Program-made: the position numbers and the translations under genes | In this document: positions 56,359 through 64,000 of the stretch, one piece after another | How the letters are laid out: each line of letters starts with the position of its first letter | How positions within the stretch are numbered: position 1 is the stretch's first letter | Notes under the pieces: model-generated | What the model was told of the DNA's origin: nothing | What the model saw: the letters and a program-made list of their open reading frames with translations, nothing else | The model's database searches: none | DNA from: Micromonospora_H sonneratiae | Lineage (GTDB): Bacteria > Actinomycetota > Actinomycetes > Mycobacteriales > Micromonosporaceae | Length of the DNA: 64,000 nucleotides | Direction: 5' to 3' | Assembly (NCBI RefSeq): GCF_042679305.1 | Contig: NZ_JBHTMP010000028.1 | Coordinates: 1 to 64,000 of the forward strand

Positions 56359-57876
56359 ATGCGAATCCTGACGACGATCGTGACCGTCGCCGCGCTCCTG
56401 GCGATGCCTGCGCCTGCGTCCGCCAAGCCCGCCGAGCCCGGCAAGGTACGCACCGACGCAGGCTGGATATCCGGCACGGTGCGCGGCGACCATCGGCTCT
56501 ACCAGGGCATTCCCTATGCCGCCGCACCCGTCGGTGAGCTGCGCTGGCGCTCGCCGCAACCCGTCGAGCCATGGACGGGCATCCGCGATGCGACACGGCC
56601 CGGCAACCGGTGCGCCCAGACGGCGGACAGTTGGGGCCTGCCGGCCAGTGACAGCGAGGATTGCCTGTACCTCAACGTGACCGCTCCGCGTGGCGCCTCA
56701 CCGCGCCACCCCAGGCCGGTGCTGGTCTGGCTGCACGGCGGCAGCCTGACGAAGGGTGCCGGCAGCGACTACGACGCCACCCGCCTCGCCACGCGCGGCG
56801 ACATCGTCGTGGTCACGGTGAACTACCGGCTGGGGATCTTCGGCTTCTTCGGCCATCCGGGGCTGTCGAACGGCGGCGCGTTCGGCGTGGAGGACCAGCA
56901 GGCGGCGCTGCGGTGGGTACGACGCAACGCGGCCGCGTTCGGCGGTGATCCAGGCAATGTCACGCTGGCCGGCGAGTCAGCGGGTTCGCACTCGGTATGC
57001 GCCCAGCTCGCCTCCCCGGCCTCGGCGGGCCTGTTCCACCGCGCGATCACTCAGAGTTCCCCGTGCTGGAGCCAGGACGACCTGCCGAAGGTCCTGGGCG
57101 TGCCACTCTGGGTCCCGGCCTCGGCCCATGAGGAGTACGGGCAGATGATCGCCGGACAGCTCTCCTGCTCCGATGTCTCCTGCCTCAGGGGTCGATCGGT
57201 TCTGGAACTCCTCGCACAGCCCCCGCTGCCCCTGCCCGGCTACGGCAACGCCGTACTGCCCGAGGACCCGGCGAAGGTCTTCGCCGAGGGACGTTTCCAC
57301 CGGGTGCCGATCCTGTCCGGCATCACCCGGGACGAGGGCACGATGTTCGCCTCGATGGTGTTTCCGAAGCTCACCGCCGCGCAGTACGTCGATGGCGTCA
57401 CCCAGATCTTCGGGGACCGGGCATCGGCCGTCCTGGCCGCCTACCCGCCCGGTGAGGTGCCCACCCAGACCGCTGCCGCCATCATGAGCGACCTCGACTG
57501 GGCGAGGCAGGCACGGGACACCGATCGGCTGCTGGCCAGGCACGTGCCGGTCTACTCCTACGAGTTCCTCGACCGGACGGCACCGCAGTTGTTCCCGTTC
57601 CCCGACGACCAGGTGGAGCCCATGGCTTCGCACGGCTCGGAGCTGCCGTTCCTCTTCGACCCGTCGTGGGAGTCTGCCCCGCTCACGAACAAGCAGCGTC
57701 GACTCGGCGACCTGATGATCGGCTACTGGGCGCGGTTCGCCGCCACGGGTGATCCGAACGGCCACGGACTTCCGGCATGGCGGCACCACCCGTACGTCCA
57801 GGGCCTGGACCTCGACCGGGTGGGCCGATTCGACCGGACCGCCGCGCACCGGCTGAACTTCTGGGACGGGATCTGA
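56359..57876 (+). CDS. secreted carboxylesterase, type B
   Basis: 505 residues. ATG 56359 gives MRILTTIVTVAALLAMPAPA, a signal peptide cleaved near ASA-KP. Type B esterase motifs follow: YQGIPYAAAPVGELRWRSPQ, EDCLYLNVTAP, the oxyanion hole LVWLHGGSL, and the nucleophile VTLAGESAGSHS (about 204). Also present are the acid GITRDEGT and the His in ASHGSELPF. The usual disulfide CAQTADSWGL...EDC is kept. Hydrolyses carboxylic esters outside the cell. Its ribosome site is weak. It ends six bases before the convergent TetR gene. Confidence 0.92.
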   Translation: MRILTTIVTVAALLAMPAPASAKPAEPGKVRTDAGWISGTVRGDHRLYQGIPYAAAPVGELRWRSPQPVEPWTGIRDATRPGNRCAQTADSWGLPASDSEDCLYLNVTAPRGASPRHPRPVLVWLHGGSLTKGAGSDYDATRLATRGDIVVVTVNYRLGIFGFFGHPGLSNGGAFGVEDQQAALRWVRRNAAAFGGDPGNVTLAGESAGSHSVCAQLASPASAGLFHRAITQSSPCWSQDDLPKVLGVPLWVPASAHEEYGQMIAGQLSCSDVSCLRGRSVLELLAQPPLPLPGYGNAVLPEDPAKVFAEGRFHRVPILSGITRDEGTMFASMVFPKLTAAQYVDGVTQIFGDRASAVLAAYPPGEVPTQTAAAIMSDLDWARQARDTDRLLARHVPVYSYEFLDRTAPQLFPFPDDQVEPMASHGSELPFLFDPSWESAPLTNKQRRLGDLMIGYWARFAATGDPNGHGLPAWRHHPYVQGLDLDRVGRFDRTAAHRLNFWDGI

Positions 57877-57882
57877 CCTGAC

Positions 57883-58647
57883 CTATCCGTTCCGCGCGTC
57901 GATGAGGACGCCGAGGCTGTCCAGGATCCGGTCGAGCCCGAACTCGTACGCATGGGCCGGGCTGTACGCCGCACCGTGTGCTGCGCCTGCGGCGGCGCCG
58001 ACCCGGGCTGCGGTGGGGTACTTCGTGGCGTCGAGGACCTTTGTCAGCAGCGGTTCGTTCGCCTCCCACCACTGCTGGTCACTCATCGCACGTTCGTGTT
58101 CGGCGGCCCGGGCGTCGGCGGCGGCCCGGGCACAGGTCTGTACGAAGCCGAGCACGAAGGTCAGCGCCGCGTCCATCTCGACGTCGTCGAGCCCCAGGCC
58201 TTCCAACGCCTGGAGTTCGCGCTCGTACTTGGCCATCATCCCGGGACCGAGTGGCGGGCGGCCGGTGGAGACGTCCGCGACCCAGGGGTGCTGTTCGTAG
58301 AGGATCCGGTTGTCCCGTGCGATGGCGGTCAGCCGGGCCCGCCAGGAACCGTCGGCCGGGTCGGTGACCGCCATTTCCCGGTAGACGGTATCGATCATCA
58401 GGTCGAGCAGCTCGGCCTTGCCCGGCACGTACGTGTAGAGGGACATGGCGGTGACGCCGAGCTGGTCGGCGACGCGCCGCATGGACAGCGCGGCGAGTCC
58501 CTCCCGGTCGGCCAACCTGATCGCGGCCTGGGCGATCTGGTCCACGGTGAAGCGTGGTTTGGGACCTCGACGCGGCCGGTCCTGGAGTCCCCAGAGCAGC
58601 TCGATGCTGCGCTTCGGGTCACCACCCCCACTGCGTTCCGTCGTCAC
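57883..58647 (-). CDS. TetR/AcrR family regulator
   Basis: 254 residues. GTG 58647 follows GAGGAGAAG; the longer open frame upstream is not used. IELLWGLQDRPRRGPKPRFT leads into the helix-turn-helix (VDQIAQAAIRLADREGLAAL, VADQLGVTAMSLYTYVPGKA). The C-terminal domain ends YEFGLDRILDSLGVLIDARN, as in the regulator at 3849. Its targets are not next to it in divergent position: upstream is the lon terminator, so it may control itself or a distant gene. Convergent with the carboxylesterase. Confidence 0.9.
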   Translation of the reverse strand: MTTERSGGGDPKRSIELLWGLQDRPRRGPKPRFTVDQIAQAAIRLADREGLAALSMRRVADQLGVTAMSLYTYVPGKAELLDLMIDTVYREMAVTDPADGSWRARLTAIARDNRILYEQHPWVADVSTGRPPLGPGMMAKYERELQALEGLGLDDVEMDAALTFVLGFVQTCARAAADARAAEHERAMSDQQWWEANEPLLTKVLDATKYPTAARVGAAAGAAHGAAYSPAHAYEFGLDRILDSLGVLIDARNG

Positions 58648-58713
58648 GCCGGCCTTCTCCTCGACACCCGGGAATTCCGTACAGCGTAAGCGACATTCGC
58701 CCGGGTGCAGGGC

Positions 58714-58753
58714 AGGGCCCCTTCCAATACGAAAAGCGATGAGAAGGGGCCCT
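58714..58753 (-). terminator. terminator after lon
   Basis: Arms AGGGCCCCTTC (58714-58724) and GAAGGGGCCCT (58743-58753) are perfectly complementary with an 18-base loop, 9 bp beyond the lon stop. Confidence 0.75.
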
Positions 58754-58762
58754 CCCGGCACC

Positions 58763-61123
58763 TCAGGCGGCGGTGAGGGCGGGGGCGTCGGCCGGGCCGT
58801 CCACGCCGAGATCGTCGACGGCACCGAGGTCGTCGGCCGGGCGCAGGGCCAGGGCCAGTACGTCGGCCACGTCGGCCAGGGTGTGGATGGTCAACGCCTC
58901 GCGTACCTCGGCCGGCAGGTCGTCCAGGTCCGGCTCGTTGCGCGCCGGGATGATCACCTCGGTCAGACCGGCCCGGTGTGCGGCCAGCAGCTTCTGCTTC
59001 ACCCCACCGATCGGCAGCACCCGGCCGGCCAGGGTCACCTCGCCGGTCATGCCGAACTCGGGGCGTACCGGCCGGCCGGAGGCCAGCGAGGCGAGCGCGG
59101 TGACCATGGTGATGCCCGCGCTCGGGCCGTCCTTGGGGACCGCACCGGCCGGCACGTGCAGGTGGATCCGCCGACCGGCCAGGGCGTTCGGGTCCAGCCC
59201 CAGCTTGCGACCGTTCGAGCGCAGGTAGGAGAGGGCGATCTGCGCCGACTCCTTCATGACGTCACCGAGCTGCCCGGTCAGGGTCAGCCCCGGCTCACCG
59301 TCCATGCTGGTCGCCTCGATGAAGAGCACGTCGCCACCGGCACCGGTCACCGCCAGCCCGGTCGCCACCCCGGGTACGGCCGTCCGCTCGGCCGACTCCG
59401 GCGTGAACTTGGGCCGACCGAGGTAGCCGGCGAGGTCGTCGACGTCGACGCGTACCGGCTCGTCGGAGGTGGCCAACCCGACCGCGACCTTGCGCAGGAT
59501 CCGGGCCAGGGCCCGTTCGAGCTGGCGTACCCCGGCTTCCCGGGTGTGTTCGGCGGCAATCCGGGCCAACGCCTCGTCGGTGATGCCCACCTCGTCGGCG
59601 GTCAGCCCGGCCCGCTCGACCTGCCGGGGCAGCAGGTGGTCGCGGGCGATGGCGACCTTCTCGTCCTCGGTGTAGCCGTCGAGCGTGACCAGTTCCATCC
59701 GGTCCAGCAGCGGGCCGGGGATCGCGTCGACCACGTTGGCGGTGGCCAGGAACAGCACGTCGGACAGGTCGAGGTCGACCTCCAGGTAGTGGTCGCGGAA
59801 GGTGTGGTTCTGCGCCGGGTCGAGCACTTCGAGCAGGGCGGCGGCCGGGTCACCGGCGTAACCGGCCGAGATCTTGTCGACCTCGTCGAGCAGCACGACC
59901 GGGTTCATCGAGCCGGCTTCGCGCAACGCCCGGACGATCCGACCGGGCAGCGCACCGACGTACGTCCGGCGGTGGCCCCGGATCTCGGCCTCGTCCCGGA
60001 TGCCGCCGAGCGCCACCCGGACGAACTTTCGGCCGAGCGCCCGGGCGACCGACTCGCCGAGGCTGGTCTTGCCGACGCCGGGCGGTCCGGCCAGGGCGAG
60101 CACCGCGCCGGAACCTCGCCCGCCGACGACGCTCAGGTTGCGCGCCGCCCGCCGGTTGCGCACCGCCAGGTATTCCAGGATGCGGTCCTTGACGTCGGTC
60201 AGACCGGCGTGGTCGGCGTCGAGCACCGCCCGCGCCTGCGCCAGGTCGGTGTTGTCCTCGGTACGCGTCGACCACGGCATCTCCAGCACCGTGTCCAACC
60301 ATGTACGGATCCAGCCCGCCTCCGGTGAGGCGTCGCTGGCCCGTTCCAGCTTGCCGACCTCGCGCAGTGCCGCCTCGCGTACCTTCTCCGGCAGGTCGGC
60401 GGCCTCGACCCGGGCCCGGTAGTCGGCGGAGCCGTCCGGCTCGTCCTCGCCCAGCTCCTTGCGGATGGCGGCGAGCTGCTGGCGGAGCAGGAACTCCCGT
60501 TGGGACTTCTCCAGCCCCTCCCGGACGTCGGAGTTGATCCGCTCGGTGACCTCCTGCTCGGCGAGGTGGTCCCGGACCCAACCGACCAGCAGTTCGAGCC
60601 GGGCGGTGACGTCCGGCGCGCCGAGCAGTTCGATCTTCTGAGCCAGGGTGAGCCAGGGCGCGTAGCCGGCCGAGTCGGCCAGTTCGGAGAGGTCGGTCAT
60701 CCGTTCCATGGCGTCGATGACCTGCCAGGCCCCCCGCTCCTGGAGGACCGAGGTCATCAGGGCGCGGTATTCGCGGGCCAGTTCCTTGGCCCGGCCGGCG
60801 GGCGCGGGCTCGTCGAGTTCGCTGGCCTCCACCCAGAGCGCGGCACCGGGCCCCGGTACGCCGGAGCCGATCCGGGCCCGGGACAGGCCTCGGATCACGG
60901 CGGCGGGTTCACCGCTGGGTAGTCGGCCGACCTTTTCGATGGTGGCGACCACACCGACCGAGCCGTACTCCCCGTCGACCCGGGGTACGGCCAGCAGCTG
61001 CTTGTCGCCGGTCGCGCGGGCGGCGTCGACGGCGGCCTGGGTGGTCGGGTCGAGGGTCACCGGGATGACCATGCCGGGCAACAGGACTTCGTCGACCAGG
61101 GGCAGAACCGGAAGAGTTGACAT
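58763..61123 (-). CDS. lon: ATP-dependent protease Lon
   Basis: Cytoplasmic AAA+ serine protease that degrades misfolded and some regulatory proteins, 786 residues. N-terminal substrate domain from LPVLPLVDEVLLPGMVIPVT; Walker A GPPGVGKTS near 347, Walker B VVLLDEVDK; sensor and helical part; protease domain with catalytic Ser in PKDGPSAGITMVTALASLAS near 664 and Lys in IGGVKQKLLAAHRAG near 708. The last 25 residues are an Asp/Ala-rich tail. ATG 61123 follows AGGTG. A HAIR-like site just upstream suggests repression by HspR, as published for Streptomyces lon, so heat shock should raise expression. Confidence 0.96.
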   Translation of the reverse strand: MSTLPVLPLVDEVLLPGMVIPVTLDPTTQAAVDAARATGDKQLLAVPRVDGEYGSVGVVATIEKVGRLPSGEPAAVIRGLSRARIGSGVPGPGAALWVEASELDEPAPAGRAKELAREYRALMTSVLQERGAWQVIDAMERMTDLSELADSAGYAPWLTLAQKIELLGAPDVTARLELLVGWVRDHLAEQEVTERINSDVREGLEKSQREFLLRQQLAAIRKELGEDEPDGSADYRARVEAADLPEKVREAALREVGKLERASDASPEAGWIRTWLDTVLEMPWSTRTEDNTDLAQARAVLDADHAGLTDVKDRILEYLAVRNRRAARNLSVVGGRGSGAVLALAGPPGVGKTSLGESVARALGRKFVRVALGGIRDEAEIRGHRRTYVGALPGRIVRALREAGSMNPVVLLDEVDKISAGYAGDPAAALLEVLDPAQNHTFRDHYLEVDLDLSDVLFLATANVVDAIPGPLLDRMELVTLDGYTEDEKVAIARDHLLPRQVERAGLTADEVGITDEALARIAAEHTREAGVRQLERALARILRKVAVGLATSDEPVRVDVDDLAGYLGRPKFTPESAERTAVPGVATGLAVTGAGGDVLFIEATSMDGEPGLTLTGQLGDVMKESAQIALSYLRSNGRKLGLDPNALAGRRIHLHVPAGAVPKDGPSAGITMVTALASLASGRPVRPEFGMTGEVTLAGRVLPIGGVKQKLLAAHRAGLTEVIIPARNEPDLDDLPAEVREALTIHTLADVADVLALALRPADDLGAVDDLGVDGPADAPALTAA

Positions 61124-61145
61124 CGAACACCTGCTATCACGTCGA

Positions 61146-61166
61146 GTTGAGCGTGTAAGACTCAAG
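61146..61166 (-). promoter_or_regulatory. HAIR-like HspR site upstream of lon
   Basis: On the minus strand CTTGAGT, then seven bases, then GCTCAAC. The HAIR pattern is CTTGAGT-N7-ACTCAAG, so the left arm is perfect and five of seven bases match on the right. It lies 23 bp before the lon ATG and overlaps the stop of the upstream hydrolase gene. No hspR in the window. Confidence 0.7.
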
Positions 61167-62694
61167 TTCTGGCCGTAGCCCGATGTTCCTCGATGCGATC
61201 CACGTCACAGTCGACCCGGCCGACCTGCGCCCTGCGTAGCCGTACGACCGCAGCGGCCCGGGCCGCCGTCACGCTCACCCCCATCAGGGATGCCACCACC
61301 AACCACACGGTCAACGCGACCGAGTAGTGCAGGAGTTGGAAGTGGGTCAGGTCCCGGCCACCGGCGAAGAGCAGGCCCAGCAGGGTCGGCATCGCGATCA
61401 GGAAGGCGAACGGGACGAACCGGGGCAGCAGCCGTAGGGCAGAACGCCAGACCGGACGGTCCGCCAGCCGCCGCGCCCAGACCGGCACCCGCCGCAGCGT
61501 CCGGATCCCCAGGGCGAGGCTGAGCAGCGTCAGACCGCCGAGTACGACATCGATCATCAGGCGGATCGGCGCCCCGGCCGAAGGCGTACCGCCCTGCACG
61601 ATCGTCGCCAGGCCGTTCACGAGTTCGTTGGTGCCCTCGTTGCCCAGGCCGATGCCGCTGTTGGTCATCACCGCGATGCCGTGACCGGAGGGCAGCAGCA
61701 GTTGGCCCGCGGTGTGGGTGAACCAGATTCCGCTGTGCCGGACCCGGCCACCAGCCTCGGTGTCCCAGCCCAGCCCGTAGGTCCACCTCGGATCCGACGA
61801 GGTGTGCATCGTCCTGACGCTCTCCGCCGTCACCAGTTGCTCGCCCGTAGCCGACCTTCCACCGTTGGCGTGCACGATCAGCCACCGAGCCATGTCCTCG
61901 GCAGTGGTGATCAGCCCGTCCGACCCGTTGACGAAGCGGTTCGGCTCCCTGGTCGGAATCGACGCCCCGTACGCGTAGACATGGCCCTTCTCCAGGTTGG
62001 CCGGCAGGTCGCCCGGGGCCCTGTCGACCGTGACGCTCGCCCGCATCCCCGCCGGTTCCAGGACGTGCCGGCGCAGGTAGTCGCCGAACGGCTCACCGGC
62101 GACAACCTCCACCAGGCGGGCCGCGATGTGATAGTTCGTGTTTGTGTAGTAGTGCTTCGTCCCCGGATCGACCGCCAGCCTCGCGGTACGCGCCCGGCTG
62201 ACCGCCCCCGCCAGGGAGTCCGGCTGCGGCAGACTCTTCTCCGGATGCGTGCCGTCGGTCAGCCCAGACGTCTGGTTCAACAACTGCCGTACGGTGATCC
62301 GCTCACCGCGCGGATCGGCGATCCGGAACTCCGGTAGGTAGTCGCGCACCGGCGCGTCGAGGGCCACCTTCTTCGCCTCGACCAGTTGCAGCACCGCCAG
62401 CGCCGTGAACGACTTGCTGACCGACGCCACCGGCATCGGCGTGGTCGCCGTGATCGCGGCCCCCGACGGGTCGTGACCGTAGCCGGCCGTCAGCAACACC
62501 TTGTCGCCGCTGGTGATGGCGATCGCCACGCCGGGATATGCGGCCCGCTCCGCGTACTCGGTGACGTATCGCTCGACCGCGGCTGGATCGATCCCACTCG
62601 TCTCGGCGTACGCCGCAGCGGGCATCGCGACCGTACCGACCACCGACGCCGACGCCGCCAAGGCGGCGAGCGTGGCAACGAATTTCCTGCTCAT
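61162..62694 (-). CDS. serine hydrolase, beta-lactamase family, with C-terminal membrane helices
   Basis: 510 residues. ATG 62694 follows GGGAGCA; signal peptide MSRKFVATLAALAASASVVG. The serine hydrolase domain has SxxK as SVSK (PVASVSKSF), YxN as YTN (HYYTNTNYH) and HTAGQ as third motif. From about 380 three or four membrane helices follow (LMIDVVLGGLTLLSLALG, LLPRFVPFAFLIAMPTLLGL, LLHYSVALTVWLVVASLMGV) and a basic end. So an extracellular domain is held by a C-terminal anchor. Its stop region contains the lon control site, so read-through from this gene could reach lon. Confidence 0.9.
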   Translation of the reverse strand: MSRKFVATLAALAASASVVGTVAMPAAAYAETSGIDPAAVERYVTEYAERAAYPGVAIAITSGDKVLLTAGYGHDPSGAAITATTPMPVASVSKSFTALAVLQLVEAKKVALDAPVRDYLPEFRIADPRGERITVRQLLNQTSGLTDGTHPEKSLPQPDSLAGAVSRARTARLAVDPGTKHYYTNTNYHIAARLVEVVAGEPFGDYLRRHVLEPAGMRASVTVDRAPGDLPANLEKGHVYAYGASIPTREPNRFVNGSDGLITTAEDMARWLIVHANGGRSATGEQLVTAESVRTMHTSSDPRWTYGLGWDTEAGGRVRHSGIWFTHTAGQLLLPSGHGIAVMTNSGIGLGNEGTNELVNGLATIVQGGTPSAGAPIRLMIDVVLGGLTLLSLALGIRTLRRVPVWARRLADRPVWRSALRLLPRFVPFAFLIAMPTLLGLLFAGGRDLTHFQLLHYSVALTVWLVVASLMGVSVTAARAAAVVRLRRAQVGRVDCDVDRIEEHRATART

Positions 62695-62814
62695 CGAGTT
62701 GCTCCCAAACCGGTCGGCCAGATGCGTACCACGCTAGGAAGCCCGGAGCAGCGGGGCAGGCCCCGATCGTCAGCAGTCGCCCCAACTTTCGTCGGTAACC
62801 ACCAGCCTGCCCTC

Positions 62815-62839
62815 CCCCTAGGGGTGGGGTAGGCCCCAC
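62815..62839. promoter_or_regulatory. adjacent palindromes in divergent region
   Basis: CCCCTAGGGG (62815-62824) is a perfect palindrome, directly followed by GTGGGG-TAGG-CCCCAC (62824-62839). They lie between the hydrolase (start 62694) and acyltransferase (start 62920) genes. Operator or mRNA hairpin; undecided. Confidence 0.3.
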
Positions 62840-62919
62840 CAGCGATTGGCCGGTGAGCGGGATCGTTCCTGGCCACCGAAATTCCTACCGTCGGTGACAT
62901 GCCGAGTTGGGAGGGCCGG

Positions 62920-64000
62920 ATGGACCGGGACAGGGTGGTGGACGGACTACGAGCGCTGGCGATCCTCGGTGTCGTCGGCGGGCACTGGCTGGTCGGGGCG
63001 CTGGTCGCCGACCCGACCGGCGCGCTTCGGATCGACAGCCCGATGCGCTATCTGTCCTGGCTCCAGCCGGCGACCTGGGTGTTGCAGATGCTCGGCATCT
63101 TCTTCCTGGTGGGCGGCTACTCGTGCGCCCGCAGCCTGACCCGGGCCCGGCAGCGTGGCCAGTCGGACCGGGACTGGGTGGGCGTACGGATGCGCCGGCT
63201 GGGCACGCCGGTGCTCGTCGGGGCCGGCCTCCTGGCCGTACTGCTGGGGCTCGCGGCGCTCGGCGGGGTGCCCGGCGGCACGCTGCGTACCCTGGTGGTG
63301 CTCTTCTTCCAACCGCTGTGGTTCATCGCCGTCTACGCGGTGATCACCATGCTCACGCCGTACCTGATGCGGCTGGACCAGCGGTACGGCGTCCGCGCGG
63401 CACTGGCCGCCGTCGGCGCGGTCGCCCTGGTGGATCTGGTGCGGTACGGCCCCGGCCAGGACCTGGTGCCCGGCTGGTTCGGGTACCTGACCACGCTGCC
63501 GGCCTGGGGCTTCGCCTACCTGCTCGGCATCGCCTGGGCACACGGCCGGCTCGGCCGGCGTGCCGCCTGGTCGATGCTGGCCGGCGGTGTCGCCCTGTTC
63601 GCGTTCCTGCTGGTCGTGGCCCGCTATCCGATCAGCATCGTCAGCGTGCCGGGCAGCGACCGGTCCAACTCCAACCCGCCGTCGCTGCTGGTGCCGGCGC
63701 TGGCGCTGGCCCAGATCGGGGCCGCGCTGCTGCTGCGGGACCGGTTCGAGCGGCTGCTGCGCCGCCCCACCCCGTGGGCGGTCGTCACCGCGCTCAACGT
63801 GAGCGCGATGAGCATCTTCTGCTGGCACAACACCGCGCTGGTGGTGGTGGCCGAGGCCAGCCGCCGGGTGGGCTCGCTTCCCGGGATGGGTGACGCGCCG
63901 ACGAGTGGCAACTGGGTGCTGGCCCGGCTCGGCTGGTTCCCGGTGCTGGCCGCCACGCTGGCCGCCCTGGTGCTCGCGGTCCGCCGGTTCGAGCAGACCG
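62920..64000 (+). CDS. acyltransferase 3 family membrane protein (3' end outside window)
   Basis: The frame is open from ATG 62920 to the end of the window, 360 residues without a stop. GGGAGGG eight bases upstream fits this start; ATG 62899 is in frame but lacks one. The opening MDRDRVVDGLRALAILGVVG with GHW is the acyltransferase 3 motif and carries the catalytic His. IFFLVGGYSCARSLTRARQR and VRMRRLGTPVLVGAGLLAVL follow, then six or more helices, and MSIFCWHNTALVV corresponds to the late FLWH motif. Acceptor unknown. Divergent from the serine hydrolase at 62694. Confidence 0.88.
   Translation, partial: MDRDRVVDGLRALAILGVVGGHWLVGALVADPTGALRIDSPMRYLSWLQPATWVLQMLGIFFLVGGYSCARSLTRARQRGQSDRDWVGVRMRRLGTPVLVGAGLLAVLLGLAALGGVPGGTLRTLVVLFFQPLWFIAVYAVITMLTPYLMRLDQRYGVRAALAAVGAVALVDLVRYGPGQDLVPGWFGYLTTLPAWGFAYLLGIAWAHGRLGRRAAWSMLAGGVALFAFLLVVARYPISIVSVPGSDRSNSNPPSLLVPALALAQIGAALLLRDRFERLLRRPTPWAVVTALNVSAMSIFCWHNTALVVVAEASRRVGSLPGMGDAPTSGNWVLARLGWFPVLAATLAALVLAVRRFEQT

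Noticed and set aside
58445..60328. 627-codon open frame on the plus strand
   Set aside because: Antisense to lon and to the TetR gene at 57883; composition is typical of a shadow frame.

Overview
The window is high-GC actinobacterial chromosome. GTG starts are frequent, GGAGG-type ribosome sites precede most genes, and third codon positions are mostly G or C. The mix of DUF3068, AftD and DUF2613 envelope genes, TPR-bearing XRE regulators, HspR-type control of lon and snapalysin suggests a mycelial, mycolate-free actinomycete, probably of the Micromonosporaceae. That placement is inferred from gene content, not from a marker gene. No rRNA, CRISPR array, transposase, integrase or large PKS/NRPS cluster was seen.

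Layout. 1-6.3 kb: the end of a TPR regulator, an inositol-phosphate-synthase homologue, an unknown protein, and two divergent regulator/enzyme pairs (FAD monooxygenase with TetR, SDR with XRE). 6.4-11.9 kb: a secreted protein, a membrane NACHT NTPase, a VOC protein, a serine hydrolase and a lipoprotein. 12-14.3 kb: a MarR-like gene under a SoxR-type promoter, tRNA-Ser(CGA) and deoD. 14.4-20 kb: a MacB-like export operon divergent from its probable two-component system. 20-26.6 kb: tadA with its partner, small proteins, a PHP-domain protein, an EamA transporter and a DUF885 peptidase. 26.8-38 kb: an envelope polysaccharide island (DUF3068, acyltransferase, AftD, GT4, DUF2613, a multi-pass membrane protein and a flippase). 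38-44.3 kb: GNAT, NudC, a VanW-like protein, a frameshifted FetB-type permease and snapalysin. 44.5-50.7 kb: TetR genes with conspicuous operators, DUF418, PlsC, a GntR-TetR fusion and a second FAD monooxygenase. 50.8-64 kb: two secreted S1 proteases with carbohydrate-binding tails, two TPR regulators, a carboxylesterase, TetR, Lon, a serine hydrolase and an acyltransferase cut by the window end.

The most unusual signals are in the regulatory DNA. A 30-bp element combining a LexA-like box with DnaA-like boxes occurs twice (2505 and 6371), 29 of 30 bases identical, each near the start of an unrecognised gene; the second lies upstream of a secreted protein and the NACHT NTPase. A SoxR-type box sits in a 19-bp promoter spacer (12720), a HAIR-like site precedes lon (61146), and an array of 14-bp half-sites precedes DUF418 (45345). 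Tandem repeats with a 21-bp period occur in three intergenic regions, and direct duplications span the stop codons of two genes.

Two genes appear to carry single-base frameshifts: the histidine kinase start (about 18786) and the FetB-type permease (about 43125). Both are one extra base in a short A run on the plus strand, so assembly error is a serious alternative to real mutation.
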